A stretch of DNA of 64,000 nt from Diphasiastrum complanatum (taxonomy: Eukaryota; Streptophyta; Lycopodiopsida; Lycopodiales; Lycopodiaceae), in NCBI GenBank assembly GCA_029204225.1, contig CM055104.1:51764294-51828293 (forward strand), in the 5' to 3' direction. A program made the position numbers and the translations under genes. The stretch's first letter is position 1; every line of letters begins with the position of its first letter. The notes under the pieces were generated by a model, which was given only the letters and a program-made list of their open reading frames with translations, searched no databases and was not told the origin of the DNA. Positions 36,839 to 46,587 of the stretch are shown piece after piece.

Positions 36839-36985
36839 AGGAGCTAGATCTAGTGCCTATAGCAATCACAAGAACAGTGGAAAAAGAAGAATTTGAAGAA
36901 ACAAGAAGAATTCACGGCATAGGAGCTAGATCTATTGTCTAGAGCAATCACAAGAACAGTGGAAAAGAAGAAACTAGAAGAACAG
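36839..36985. repeat. 82-bp tandem duplication upstream of the HSF gene
   Basis: AGGAGCTAGATCTA...AGCAATCACAAGAACAGTGG occurs at 36839 and 36921, followed by GA-rich sequence both times. The second copy is shorter. Non-coding. Confidence 0.85.
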
Positions 36986-37386
36986 GTACGTACTACTTAT
37001 AAGGAAAAAGAAGACATTAGAAGAATATGGATAGAAGCTAGATGTAGGCTGTCTCATGCACCTGACGAAAGCGGCTGATCCCATTTCTTGCTTTTCCGGT
37101 TCTTTCGGTTTCCAAATTTGTGGGTCTTCTCTTCTTTCCTTTGGTTCGGATTCTCGAAGCTGCTGCACCATTTCTTGTCCATTTTTTCAGTGCTTGGATC
37201 GGTTGGATTATTGATTTAGTGGGCATCATTTGAATTGAAGCGCAGAAAGACGGTCAAAGTTCATAAGGTGTAACTGAGCAGTGGCGAAGTATCTTCCTGT
37301 TGGCTGTTGTTGACCCTGATATCTGCACTCTTCACCTCTGCAAAGTCAAGATTCTGAGCTGGTGTTGCTTTTCTGGCTTTGCTTGC

Positions 37387-37399
37387 TTCTAGAATCTTT
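37387..37399 (+). promoter_or_regulatory. Heat-shock-element-like motif near the HSF gene
   Basis: TTCTAGAATCTTT gives two perfect blocks and one imperfect block of the alternating GAA/TTC element, 355-370 bp before the HSF start codon. HSFB genes are commonly themselves heat-inducible through such sites. Whether this lies in the promoter or the leader is unknown. Confidence 0.4.
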
Positions 37400-37524
37400 T
37401 TGTACCCGTTGTTCTTCCTTGGCTGTTTGTAGCTAATTTAAGGAGGTTGTGCCGATCTTGAATTGTTTTGTCTAGTTTCTCTTTGAAGGGTTATGTGGGT
37501 AAATCACTTATATGTGATTTGGTT

Positions 37525-37664
37525 ATGATTTCACGTTATTTGCGATTACTTGCGCATTTCGCACAAGTATCAGAATAGCCAATAGAAGGATGCGCATGTT
37601 TGTGTTTGATTCTTGTTACGTGACCTTTTCTCCGTTTTACTTATCTGTTAGTAGGAGGGGTTAG
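37525..37664 (+). promoter_or_regulatory. Upstream ORFs in the presumed HSF leader
   Basis: Two short ORFs precede the HSF start codon: 37525-37578 (17 codons, M-I-S-R-Y-L to V-S-E) and 37590-37664 (24 codons, M-R-M-F-V-F to S-R-R-G, rich in Phe and Tyr). An 11-codon ORF begins at 37494. If the transcript starts above 37490, these would be translated first and could limit HSF translation. Arabidopsis HSFB1 (TBF1) is controlled by Phe-rich upstream ORFs. No TATA box or transcription start was firmly located, so this is inference. Confidence 0.35.
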
Positions 37665-37754
37665 CTTCAATTGGATCTAAATCTTGCTGGTTCCTGTGGA
37701 TATAAGTTTTTTGGAGGTCGAGAGCCAACCGAGCTTTAGATCACCAGGATAAGG

Positions 37755-38003
37755 ATGGAGCCTTGCGTTGAGAACAGTGAAGGTGGTGCTCTTTCAGTCG
37801 AATCAAATCGTTGTGTTGTGGCTCCCTTCCTCACCAAGACTTATAATCTGGTGGACGATCCCAGCACTGATGACATCGTGTCCTGGAGTGAGGATGGTAT
37901 CACATTCGTAGTTTGGCGACCACCGGAGTTCGCCAAGGACGTACTTCCGAAGTACTTCAAACACAATAATTTCTCTAGTTTTGTGCGACAGCTGAATACT
38001 TAC
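37755..38003 (+). CDS. HSFB4-like: Heat stress transcription factor class B, HSFB4-like, exon 1
   Basis: 83 codons from ATG at 37755 (context AAGGATGGA). They encode an 18-residue acidic/Ser N-terminus and the first two-thirds of the HSF DNA-binding domain ([10 protein letters not shown], then W-R-P-P-E-F-A, then [16 protein letters not shown]). The exon ends on a codon boundary at TAC/GTAAGT. This split after L-N-T-Y, inside the recognition helix region, is the conserved intron site of plant HSF genes. The domain binds nGAAn repeats as a trimer in the nucleus. All residues of the F-S-S-F-V-R-Q-L helix are kept. Confidence 0.95.
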
Positions 38004-38305
38004 GTAAGTTAACCTCGTTTCGACACTATTGCTTTTCTATTCGTTAGCTGCCATCTCAAGGCGTCATATCAAAACCACTATTACCATAAGAGACACAATG
38101 AGTTTATTACTATGAAATGAGTTAAATGAGTCTCGTATCATATTTTGTGCTACTCGGAGGCACTCGATAATTGCCAAATCAAATTGACAGCAATTACTCT
38201 TTCTTGGACATGTCACATGACGTGTATGTATGTTCATGATCCACACAGTATAAGATTCATCTGTCTGCTTGACATCTTGATGATTTGGTCTTATGTTTGG
38301 TGCAG
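38004..38305 (+). other. HSF intron 1
   Basis: 302-bp GT-AG intron (GTAAGT donor at 38004, TGCAG acceptor ending at 38305), phase 0, at the position conserved in plant HSF genes. No other feature seen inside. Confidence 0.93.
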
Positions 38306-39292
38306 GGATTTCGCAAGATTGTCTCAGACAGATGGGAGTTCGCTAATGAGTTTTTTCGCAAGGGAAACCAGCGTTTGCTGTGTGAGATTCACAGGCGAAA
38401 ATCCGTGCAGGCTTCCCTTCAGCCTGCTAGATCGGCATCTCCAACTTTATCGGCCGAGGAGCGAGTTCGGTCTCCTGTGACAACATTTTCTTCATCCCCT
38501 GGTCAGGGAACTAATTCTCAGGGTGAGCCAGATGCCAAAATATGCGATGAGACAGAGAAACTTCGTAGAGAAAATTGCATGCTCTTGTCGGAGCTTACGA
38601 CGCTGCGTCGTATGCATAATGAACTTGTCATGTTTATTCAGAAATATGTGAAGTTTCCTTTACAGGATGTGGGCTTTTTGAAGAGGTTAAAGTGTGACAA
38701 TAGTGGATCTGCAGTACCTTTGCTACTCGAAGGGTCGGGAGAAACAAGAGAAGGTAATAAAGTAACCCCACCCGAAGTGCAGAAAAGTGTAGGAAGAGAG
38801 AACATCTACGATCTTCTTTCAAAAGCGTCAATAGATCAGACGGACCTGCAAAAGCGTGCAAGGAAAGATACCGTACATGAAGTTATGAAACAGTCGTCCG
38901 CAGTAAAGAATGACTCTCGCGATACTTCTTCAGTGGAAAATACCTCAGTAGGTTTGCTATTTGTTCAGCCTTTACCCTGGTATTCCCTCCGCGGTAACGA
39001 AATGGCCGTGCCTAATACCTCAACTTTATCTTCCTTGGATGAAAAGCTGCGGGAATTCACTAACTGCTCCAAGAAAACCAGAACTTCTTCTCAAGAAGAC
39101 CACGGGGATACTCCACTTAGGCTCTTTGGTTTCCCTTTACATGGAAAGAAAAGATTACATCCTCACGTCGAAAAACCTTCTAGGCATGGTCCTAAAGATC
39201 TGTTGATCAAAGCTGAACATCTTTCGCCTGTTCCCCCTTCTAGGAAAGCAAAGGTAAATGACAATTTATCAGAGCTCAAAAGCTCTGTGTAG
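38306..39292 (+). CDS. HSFB4-like: Heat stress transcription factor class B, HSFB4-like, exon 2
   Basis: This exon follows a 302-bp intron ending TTTGGTGCAG. It finishes the DNA-binding domain (G-F-R-K-I-V to I-H-R-R-K, protein residues 84-115). A Ser/Pro linker comes next, then a coiled-coil oligomerisation region at about 162-197 (E-K-L-R-R-E-N, then L-T-T-L-R-R) without the 21-residue insertion of class A. Near 355-366 is R-L-F-G-F-P-L-H-G-K-K-R-L-H-P: the class B repressor tetrapeptide region followed by a basic nuclear signal. The extension after LFG, ending KKRLHP, resembles HSFB4. The usual LFGV here reads LFGF. No class A activator (AHA) motif is obvious. The joined protein is 411 residues, ending S-S-V, and looks intact and functional, probably a repressor or developmental regulator. 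Confidence 0.93.
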   Translation, partial: GFRKIVSDRWEFANEFFRKGNQRLLCEIHRRKSVQASLQPARSASPTLSAEERVRSPVTTFSSSPGQGTNSQGEPDAKICDETEKLRRENCMLLSELTTLRRMHNELVMFIQKYVKFPLQDVGFLKRLKCDNSGSAVPLLLEGSGETREGNKVTPPEVQKSVGRENIYDLLSKASIDQTDLQKRARKDTVHEVMKQSSAVKNDSRDTSSVENTSVGLLFVQPLPWYSLRGNEMAVPNTSTLSSLDEKLREFTNCSKKTRTSSQEDHGDTPLRLFGFPLHGKKRLHPHVEKPSRHGPKDLLIKAEHLSPVPPSRKAKVNDNLSELKSSV

Positions 39293-39850
39293 ACAGCTCC
39301 TAGTTATGTCATCGGATTGAAATAATGCTCACAATCTTCTAGAATGAAGCGAAGGAAAGCATCCTCTCCACCATTGCAGAAGGGAAAAGTCAGAGCATGT
39401 TAAAGTATTGATTGTAACAAGATTACAATGCAAATCGCAAGAGCAATCAATCATAGATGGTAATACTATTCAGAACAGGGAGCTTTGCAACTACGAGCAT
39501 ATCCTTGAAAGATAACCGGTACATCCTGGAATCCTTGAAAGAAAGGTATCAGATCACTGCCAGCTTTTTCATGATCGTCAAGCTATGTCAACGTTCCTGA
39601 ACAAAATCTCGAACAAGCCTGAACACAACATTTTTGCATTTAGATGTACATCGTTTCTAAAAGATTACTTGTTCATGTGTCTCTGTTTCGAAAAATTCGA
39701 GTAAAGTTTATCGTATTATCAAGGATGTTGCATCTTCATTGCTATTTGCCAGTGTGCGATATCTTCGAGCATCGGAGTGACTTCGAAACTTACTTGTAAA
39801 ATTGCAACTTCAGTTATTGCCCATTAATATAAATAAAATCTGATTTACTG
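39293..39850 (+). terminator. HSF 3' untranslated region with poly(A) signal
   Basis: No coding signal follows the stop. An AAATAAAATC word near 39831 in AT-rich DNA is a plausible polyadenylation signal about 540 bp after the stop. TTCTAGAATG at about 39338 is a partial heat-shock-element look-alike in the 3' region, probably chance. Confidence 0.4.
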
Positions 39851-40560
39851 AGCAGAAGTTCTGATCATATTACTGGACTACTTAGAGGTGGTGTTAAGGT
39901 AAGAAAAAGTTGCAGAACACTCTTCCAAATGAGAAATACATCTCTAGCGCAAAACAACTGCTTCTTTGGAACCCGCGATTCTGTTTCAATCTCCACACAT
40001 CGTGTTTTTCTGACTTGACATTCTTCTGTAGTATGTAAATCAATTCTTCCATCCTCATGTAGCTCGACTTTGAACAAATATACAAAAAAATATCAACGTA
40101 AGGGCTTTCTCGAAAAAGTGTTTGGAAGTCCCCGGGCTTCTATAATAACAGAAACAGACAAGAAGATTTTAGGGTTCTCTTCCTGCTCTGCAGCATTTCA
40201 ACTCAGCCATAGCTTCCACAACCTGACAACTCTAACGAATTGCTGCAAGTCATAAATAGAGTTATCTACCGCAAAAATGCCATTGAGGAAGATTTTGAGC
40301 ATGGTGGGTTCCTTAATCCTGGTGTGAAAGAAAGCGTTTCTCAAGCTCTTGAATGGTTTCCATGGAAAGAGAGCAATCAGGATAATGGGTGTTTGTATGG
40401 TCGCTTCTTCCCTTCTAGCATCTATCTGGTTTGTGCATTTCTGATATATATATATATATTTTGCTTTGCATGATTGTTGGATTCTTTTACAATGTACATA
40501 CACTTCTGCTAGAGCAACGTGAGAAAGAGTGCATCATTGTACTTGTCATTTGATTTGTTC
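39851..40560. other. No firmly recognised gene
   Basis: Moderate-composition DNA with short frames on both strands (up to about 100 codons) that I cannot assign. A short (AT)n run is at about 40443-40458. Confidence 0.35.
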
Positions 40561-40564
40561 TACC

Positions 40565-40660
40565 CAACTGGGTTGGCTGAGTTGGTTAGCTTGACATCAA
40601 GAGTTCTTTCCTTCCCAAGTTTGAGCCTCCCCTTGGAAACCATTTTTTTTGCATTTTTGC
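40565..40660 (+). mobile_element. tRNA-derived SINE-like element
   Basis: An RNA polymerase III A box TGGCTGAGTTGG (40574-40585) is followed, about 33 bp on, by a B-box-like AGTTTGAGCC (40618-40627). Then comes GGAAACC and a T-run (40643-40650). Order and spacing match a tRNA-derived SINE head. The B box matches the GGTTCGANTCC consensus only in part, and no tRNA acceptor stem can be formed, so it is not a tRNA gene. Confidence 0.55.
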
Positions 40661-40795
40661 TATAAATTGTGCATTTTATTCATTTCACTATTCTTTGTCG
40701 CCGAAAAATTGGAAGCTTGGTGGATTGTTTCAATGAGGAGCATTACAGATGGTTCATCTTAAGAAGTTGGTAGCATCCATTGTGTTGAATAAAAA

Positions 40796-40798
<3 letters not shown>

Positions 40799-40830
<32 letters not shown>
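40799..40830. repeat. (CA)n microsatellite
   Basis: About 15 CA units ending in AAAA. Non-coding. Confidence 0.95.
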
Positions 40831-40834
<4 letters not shown>

Positions 40835-41174
40835 TTCCATAGACTTCTAAGCAAACCACATTCATTCTATACATTCCACAAGACACTACTAATGTCACAC
40901 TCTTACATTATTGCACAATACCCTATAACTTGATTCTAAAATCACCTGAAGAAATCACAACAATCATTTCACAATACTCTATAATCTAATTGTAAAATCA
41001 CCTTAAGAAATCACAACAACCATAAAATGCTAATGCAGACGAGTATTTAAGCCTCGAGTTCTCTCATATGCAAGCACATAAGCATGTTGCAAAAACATAA
41101 AAAGAGAAATAGACATAAGCATAACATTAGAAACTCAAGGATACGAAAGTTTAACTTGGCATATGGATAATCTT
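40831..41174. other. AT-rich flank of copia A LTR
   Basis: In the complete LTR at 27.5-28.3 kb the homologous part extends further 5'. Here similarity stops at about 41175, so the U3 part is missing or diverged. An internal short repeat TAATCTAATTGTAAAATCACCT/TAACTTGATTCTAAAATCACCT lies at about 40926-41004. Confidence 0.45.
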
Positions 41175-41447
41175 TTTGAGTACATTTGTTTTGATTGTTT
41201 TGAGGTTCTATCAATGTGTACTTGATTTTCAGGTTGGAGTCCGTACTCAAACATGGTTTCACACGTGGGAAATCAGAAAGTACACCTACCTTCAATTAAT
41301 GATTGTTCTTGTTAGGATTTTGTGTTTAGAATTGATCTAGATTGATCTTAATCTCAAGTAGATTGATAGATCAAGTAATCTGACAACCAATCCCTCTTGA
41401 GGATCAGATTAGGATCCACCCTTGGTCCTTTCTGTACTTTTTGCACA
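41175..41447 (+). mobile_element. Copia family A 5' LTR, 3' part (R-U5)
   Basis: This 273-bp segment is nearly the reverse complement of 27491-27760, the 3' part of the complete copia A LTR. It ends TTTTTGCACA directly before a primer-binding site, so it is the inner end of a 5' LTR in plus orientation. The U3 part is lost. Confidence 0.8.
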
Positions 41448-41460
41448 TGGTATCAGAGCC
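41448..41460 (+). other. Copia primer-binding site (initiator Met tRNA)
   Basis: TGGTATCAGAGCC abuts the LTR end. This is the standard plant copia primer-binding site, complementary to the 3' end of initiator methionine tRNA, and it fixes family A as Ty1/copia. Confidence 0.92.
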
Positions 41461-43176
41461 TAGTACAAGAGGTTTTGTTGAAATTGATAGGGTTAATCCA
41501 AATCAAAACCAAAATTAGCAGTTTTTTGGAAGCTAGTCAAATTTTGTGTAGCGAGTTGGATTTGATAGCTATCCTCAAAATTTTTGGTCCAGATCTTGTT
41601 GTGGGCTGTAGGAACCCTTTTCACACGTGTGAGGCCGTACAGCTCCGATTTTGGCTAAGAAAATTCAAAAATTTGTACAATTTGACTCACACACCCAATT
41701 TGAGAGATTTTTAGTGCAATATCAAGCATTTTCTATAGATAATCTAATCCCTTGATTAGTTCTTGGATTAGATCAGCCAAAAAATTAAAATTGAAGCCTG
41801 AATTAGGAGAATTAAATGATTTTCTCTGATTTTTTGACTGCATGTTAAAGTTGAGAGAGATTTTGCCAAAATTCATAGATTAAGGAGTGATATGCAAGGT
41901 GAGAGGATAAAATCCATTGTACCATCACTCTAGATTTCTTCAAGAGTGATAGGGTCAAGTTTAGAAGCATCAATTTGCTAGAAAACATCCTTGGATCTGT
42001 CCTCCAAGTGAAACCTTTGAGAGTTTCTAGTGCATATAGAGCATCTATGCAAATCTTTTGTAGAATTTGACATAGATTGGCTTCAATTGAGAGTTCTAGA
42101 AAAGAGATTGAGATCCAAGTCACATTGTTCAACCCTACTCAATTTGTTTGAGTGATTGTACGATTTGAAAAGATTCATTAAGGTGTCTATGGCAAATGTG
42201 TAGAGAGAGATTCAATTTTCTAAGAGTTCCTTCCTTTGTAGAGGACAAGATCTAGAAGCTCATTATGTGTTGTTAATGGTGAAGAATTTGTCTTCTCCTA
42301 GGTGATCAAATCTTTCTAAGTGGTATTAGCTCTTTGAAACACAATATCTTAGTGAGAAAAATCACAACTTTTGATTTTGAATTCTATTCCAAGTCTTAAA
42401 AGGTAGAGTAATTGGTGGAATCCAATAGGAGTGATTGAATTCAATTTGTTGAGCAAAAATTGACATAGTATGTATGAAACTCAAATTAGCTCTATTCAAC
42501 TTTCTTTGTGAGAGTGTGAGGTTCAATTTGTGATCCCGTTGGATGTCTATAATGAGGAGGAGTCCATATTTGAGTATTCATGCATGGTTGCGATCTTTGT
42601 GAATCTCTAGTTGTCTAAAGTTTTAAGGTTTGTAAAAAATTGGTGGTATAGTCTGTTTTCAAATCAAATCAAATTCATTCTAAATCTCAAGAGTGAGATT
42701 ATTTGGGTCAAGAGTGAGTCCAAAAGAAGTGATTAAGTTTTATTCTCATGTGTTTGAAACAAAACCCATATTTTGTTCAAGAATCTCAAGTGTTGAGAGA
42801 ACTAGTAAAGTGAAAAGGAAAATCTAGGTGTCAAATCTTTTCATATCCATTTCAATTTTCAAAAGAAAGAGTCATTGGTATTTGATGAGTCCAATAGGAG
42901 ATTGGATCTGATTTCTTTTGTGATTTGATTCAAAGATTGTGTGCTTTTGTCTTAGTCATCAAAGCAAAGTTTCCAAGTGACTAGTCATTAGTGTGAAAAT
43001 TGATTCTTAGGTTTGTGAGTTAGATCTTTTGTAGATCCTTCTAGATTGTTGAAGATGTTCAAATCTAGTCTCTTGAGAGTCACAAATTACATTTGTAGAA
43101 TCATATCACATGTTTTTATTCACATAGTATCAATAGGTGGCATCCTATTGAAGGAAAGAAAGGATCCTAAGTGCAA
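41461..43176 (+). mobile_element. Copia family A leader and first codons of gag
   Basis: About 1.67 kb of non-coding leader, with repeated wording such as AGAGTGAG(A/T), GTGATTGAATTC and AGTCCAA(T/A)AG. It ends at a gag-start-like segment (S-I-G-G-I-L-L-K, about 43128-43155). The last 650 bp match 18660-19150 in reverse complement, including the gag start there (M-A-S-I-G-G). The copia sequence stops near 43170, where gypsy integrase begins. Confidence 0.65.
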
Positions 43177-43663
43177 CCACCCCGAAGAAAGTCACAGGGT
43201 GGGTTACCCCATTCCATCTCGTGTATGGTCAAGAGGCAGTAATGCCAGTCGAGTTCTTAGTACCTTCTCTAAGAGTCATGGAAGCCTTCTCTTCAGATCT
43301 CTGTGAGAAAGCTACAATTGAGCAACAAGTCAAAACCAGGCTATTTACGTTAGCTTAGTTATGCGAAACAAGACTCGTATCTTACCATGCACAACTAGTT
43401 AACAAAAGCCATCAAAAGGCCTGGCATGACCATCACTTACGCAACAAAGATTTACACTTAGGTGACCAAGTGCTTTTTATACATCGAATAAGCACCCCGA
43501 AAAATTACAATTCCGAAGTGAGGGACCATATGTTATCAATAAAATCTTTCCTAATGGTGCAGTCCAGCTACAAACACTTGACGGAATACTCCTATACATT
43601 GTCGTCAACAGTGGTCGTCTACGGCGGTATTACGAGGAGTTGTTTTTTGTTGACCCAATTTAA
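43177..43663 (+). pseudogene. Ty3/gypsy integrase C-terminal fragment
   Basis: The plus strand reads T-P-K-K-V-T-G-W-V-T-P-F-H-L-V-Y-G-Q-E-A-V-M-P-V-E-F. It then reads L-C-E-T-R, K-A-W-H-D and L-G-D-Q-V-L, and the GPY module as S-E-G-P-Y-V-I in a shifted frame. The stop is at 43661. The layout matches the minus-strand integrase at 54.25-54.65 kb (E-V-V-M-P-V-E-F, L-C-E-T-R-R, K-T-W-H-D). An in-frame TAG (about 43356) and a frameshift near 43490 kill it. The catalytic core is missing, because the 5' side is copia DNA. Confidence 0.82.
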
Positions 43664-44004
43664 CACCTTTTCCATGGTATATATTTTACATTTTTTATTT
43701 TCTTATTTTTTTGCTTGTTATTCTCTTTTTGCATGCCTATTTTTTGTATCCTTTTCTTGTTTATAATTCATACATGTACTAATCTACTTTCTGTGCATCT
43801 TCTTTTTCTATAAATACCCATTTGTCATGAATGTTCTAGGTCAAGAAATGATAGACTACACCATATGGACAAGATTTATCACACTTTAGGCACATCTCAT
43901 TTTTGTCTGTATGATATCTCCATATTCCCAATTGAGCCACAGTCATATTTTCCCTCTTGAAGTTCTTCACTTGCATCACACAGTTCCTGGCCTCCATACA
44001 GGGG
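43664..44004 (+). other. 3' flank of gypsy integrase, likely LTR start
   Basis: T-rich tracts and a TATAAATA box at 43810-43817, then ordinary DNA leading into the minisatellite. It is probably the 3' untranslated region and U3 of the gypsy element's LTR. No clean polypurine tract or TG start was identified. Confidence 0.4.
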
Positions 44005-44640
44005 TTTATGTCAGATCTCAACCGAGGGATTTCTGTCAGATTTCAACCGAAGGACTTCTGTCAGATCTCAACCAAGGGGTTCCTGTCAGATATCAACCAA
44101 AGAACTTCTGTCAGATCTCAACCAAAGGACATCTATCAGATCTCAATCGAGGGATTTCTATCAGATCTGAATTGAGGTTCCAGTCAGATCTCAACTGAAG
44201 GACTTTTGCCAGATCTCAACCGACGAGTTTCTGTTAAATTTTGATTGGAGCACCTCAGTTAAATCTCAACCAGAGGTTTTCATGTCAGATTTCAACCGGA
44301 GCACCCACTTAGATCTTGACCGGAGCATCCACTCAAATCTCAACCGGAGCACCCACTCAAATCTCGACCGGAGCACCCACTTAGATCTCGACCGGATCAC
44401 CCACTCAAATCTTGACCAGAGCACCTCAGTTAAATCTCAACCGGAGGTTTTCATGTCAGATCTCAACCAGAGCACCCACTCAGATCTCGACCGGAGCACC
44501 CACTCAAATCTCGACCGGAGCACCCACTCAGATCTCGACCGGAGCACCCACTCAGATCTCGACCAACGCACCCACTCAAATCTCGACCGGAGCACCTCAC
44601 TCAAATCTCGACTGGAGGTTCCAATTTCAAACTCAATGGA
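44005..44640 (+). repeat. Minisatellite field: 27-bp then 24-bp units, ATCTC(A/G)ACCG core
   Basis: From 44005 to about 44280, units of 27-28 bp read CTGTCAGATCTCAACCGAAGG and variants. From about 44283 to 44610, about 13 units of 24 bp read CCGGAGCACCCACTCAAATCTCGA, encoding an 8-residue repeat D-R-S-T-H-S-N-L if translated. The long open frame over the 24-bp block exists because 24 is a multiple of three. The first block matches the minus-strand array at 32860-33165. Confidence 0.92.
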
Positions 44641-45080
44641 GCCGTCACGTCACGTCTCAACCAACGGCGTCCATAAATGCCTTGACAACGACGCCATTCG
44701 CATCTCAACAAAGTGCGAATTTTGGAGTTTCTTGCAACTATTTGTTGGCGATCTTCCTACTCTTGTGCTCGATTCTGGCGCTCTCTAGTTCCATGCTTCT
44801 ATCCTTGGTTAAACTCCACCTCCACCAAGCATCCACCATCGTCATTTGATTACCATTCAGAGCGCCATCACCAACACTTTCCACAACTAACATTGCCTGC
44901 AGACGACTCATATATTTGAAACTTTTCGCAGTCTAAGGGGTAGTGTCTCGCGAGCATACATCATGCTCCCATTACATTCTTGAAAAACACCATCATCAAC
45001 ATAAAACACTTCGTTTTTTTTCCAGCTCATTCACCACCTCCACAACTCCATTTCCACAGTTACAGATCTTCCAAACATCT

Positions 45081-45330
45081 CCATCTTGACCGACACCTCC
45101 ACATCTTCTTCTTCAGACATTATACCCTACATTTTTCCTTACCCAACCTCACTTCGTAACCTCCCTTTCAGAAACATCATTAACTTTCAACACATCTTTC
45201 AACTCCATCTTGACCAACACCTCAACACCTTCTTCTTCAGCCATTATACCCTACATTTTTTCTTTCCCAACCTTATTCCGTAACCTCCCTTTTCCAGAAC
45301 ATCATTCATTTTGCACACATCTTTCACCTC
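45081..45330 (+). repeat. 124-bp tandem duplication
   Basis: CCATCTTGACC(G/A)ACACCTC...CATTATACCCTACATTTTT occurs at 45081 and 45205 with a period of 124 bp. A third partial start with the CTCGACCGA core is at about 45329. It continues the repeat-rich LTR-like block. Confidence 0.85.
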
Positions 45331-45480
45331 GATCTCGACCGATGCCGTCACCTACATTCTCACCCTCAGTTCCATCTCAATCGAAGCCCTCCGTCCCATC
45401 TCAACCGAAGCCCTCCGTTCCATCTCGACCGACACTACCAGTCAATTCTCAACCGAAGCCACTAGTCCCATCTCAACTGG
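45331..45480 (+). repeat. Minisatellite tail, about 24-bp units (CATCTCAACCGAAG core)
   Basis: About six units reading CCATCTCAACCGAAGCCCTCCGT and variants. The core CTCAACCGAAG links it to the arrays at 44.0 and 32.9 kb. Confidence 0.85.
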
Positions 45481-46072
45481 CGCCATAACTGGGCATTTGA
45501 AATACTCACATTGGTTAAAAGTGCATAATGATGACTCGAGATGTGTGTACTGGAGTCACCAAAGTAAATGTACTTCGAATCTATTAGCATGAGTCTTTCG
45601 AATAGGAACTTACATGGAGTCATGTGTTGAGAAGCACCATAATCGAGATACTATAGAAGGGCATCTCTACTTTCTTAATCTTGTACCATTACCAGTGTTG
45701 GGTCTTCATGAGAGGTTATGGCAGAATAAGATCTTCCATCCTGCTACATCTTCTTCTTTGTTTATTGATGTCATGATTGATTCTCTTGAAGTACTTGCAG
45801 AAGAGTTTGGTTTTAGGCTTTTGATGTTGTCGACTGTGTTGTTGTGATTGTTGGTCTAAATCAGTCTGCTCAGCTTTGGTCTTCATGTCCTTCTAAGATC
45901 TCTTCTTATGGAATTGTTGCTTATTCGAATAGAGGGCGAATGCCTTTGTATTCGATGTGGATGAACTCTTCCTTCTTACTTCTTCTTGCAATAAACTTGT
46001 TGTCAACTTTTATAGAGACGGGTCAGGAGCATTGCTCAAGAGCAATACTAAATTGTCACAAGAGGGAGGAAG
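45481..46072 (+). other. Unassigned region with two short plus-strand frames
   Basis: Open frames at 45614-45847 and 45844-46077 overlap by four bases (M-E-S-C-V-E-K-H-H and M-I-V-G-L-N-Q-S-A-Q). Composition is ordinary, but no family was recognised. A purine run GAGGGAGGAAG lies at 46062-46072, just before an LTR-like segment, so a plus-strand element ending here is possible. Confidence 0.3.
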
Positions 46073-46559
46073 TATAACGATCTCCAAGTGAAGTTCTTCA
46101 AGAATCATGTCACATGCAAACCGAAAGGACACTTGTGGAGCATGAACCACCCAACCAATATGGAGAGGCTAGTCAAAACCCTAACCAAACCACCCCCAAG
46201 CCACAGTGAGGAATACAAGAGAGGAGAGGAGAAACTGGCTCAAGAAACTAAATTCGCAATAGGGAGATGGGCGAGTTTCCATAGGATATATTTTCTTCAA
46301 GAGAAAGAGAATATTCTCCCTAGGATCTCCATCCAGCCAACCTACATTGAGCTATTGACCTCCTATTCTTGCATTAAAGCAGTCATTCACCATGCATGTG
46401 CTCCTATGTCCAATTATAGGTCTGGGCCCTCATATGATTATTAATTACTTGATACAACTGGAGTGACGTAGCATAACTAACAACCACATACAACTGGAGT
46501 GACCGGCTATCCGCGTTAGGACTTATTCCAATTCCCTTATACAAAACATGGACATAACA
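46073..46559 (-). mobile_element. LTR of the chromovirus (487 bp)
   Basis: On the minus strand it starts TGTTATGTCC at 46559, directly after a purine tract and 28 bp beyond the chromodomain frame's stop. Its other end is about 46073 (...CGTTATA, TG mutated to TA on the plus strand). No primer-binding site follows, so it would be the 3' LTR. The opposite orientation cannot be excluded, because a second purine tract abuts its left end. Confidence 0.6.
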
Positions 46560-46573
46560 TTCTTTCTCCCTTG
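46560..46573 (-). other. Polypurine tract of the chromovirus
   Basis: On the minus strand, CAAGGGAGAAAGAA lies directly before the LTR start and after the coding end, as expected for a gypsy chromovirus. Confidence 0.65.
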
Positions 46574-46587
46574 AACCACTTCTATCT

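Noticed and set aside
36505-37229. Short frames upstream of the HSF gene (91 and 65 codons) as separate genes
   Set aside because: No recognisable domain or splice signals. They lie in the likely promoter/leader region and a tandem duplication.
40565-40640. A functional tRNA gene
   Set aside because: A and B boxes are present, but no acceptor or anticodon stem pairing could be built. A SINE head fits better.
44282-44849. 168- and 145-codon frames with an 8-residue repeat, considered as a repeat protein
   Set aside because: The unit length of 24 bp keeps all frames open. Flanks are non-coding and the same unit occurs on the other strand elsewhere, so a minisatellite explains it.
44005-45480. 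Regularly spaced repeats considered as a CRISPR array
   Set aside because: Units are directly tandem without unique spacers, in a plant nuclear context with no cas genes.
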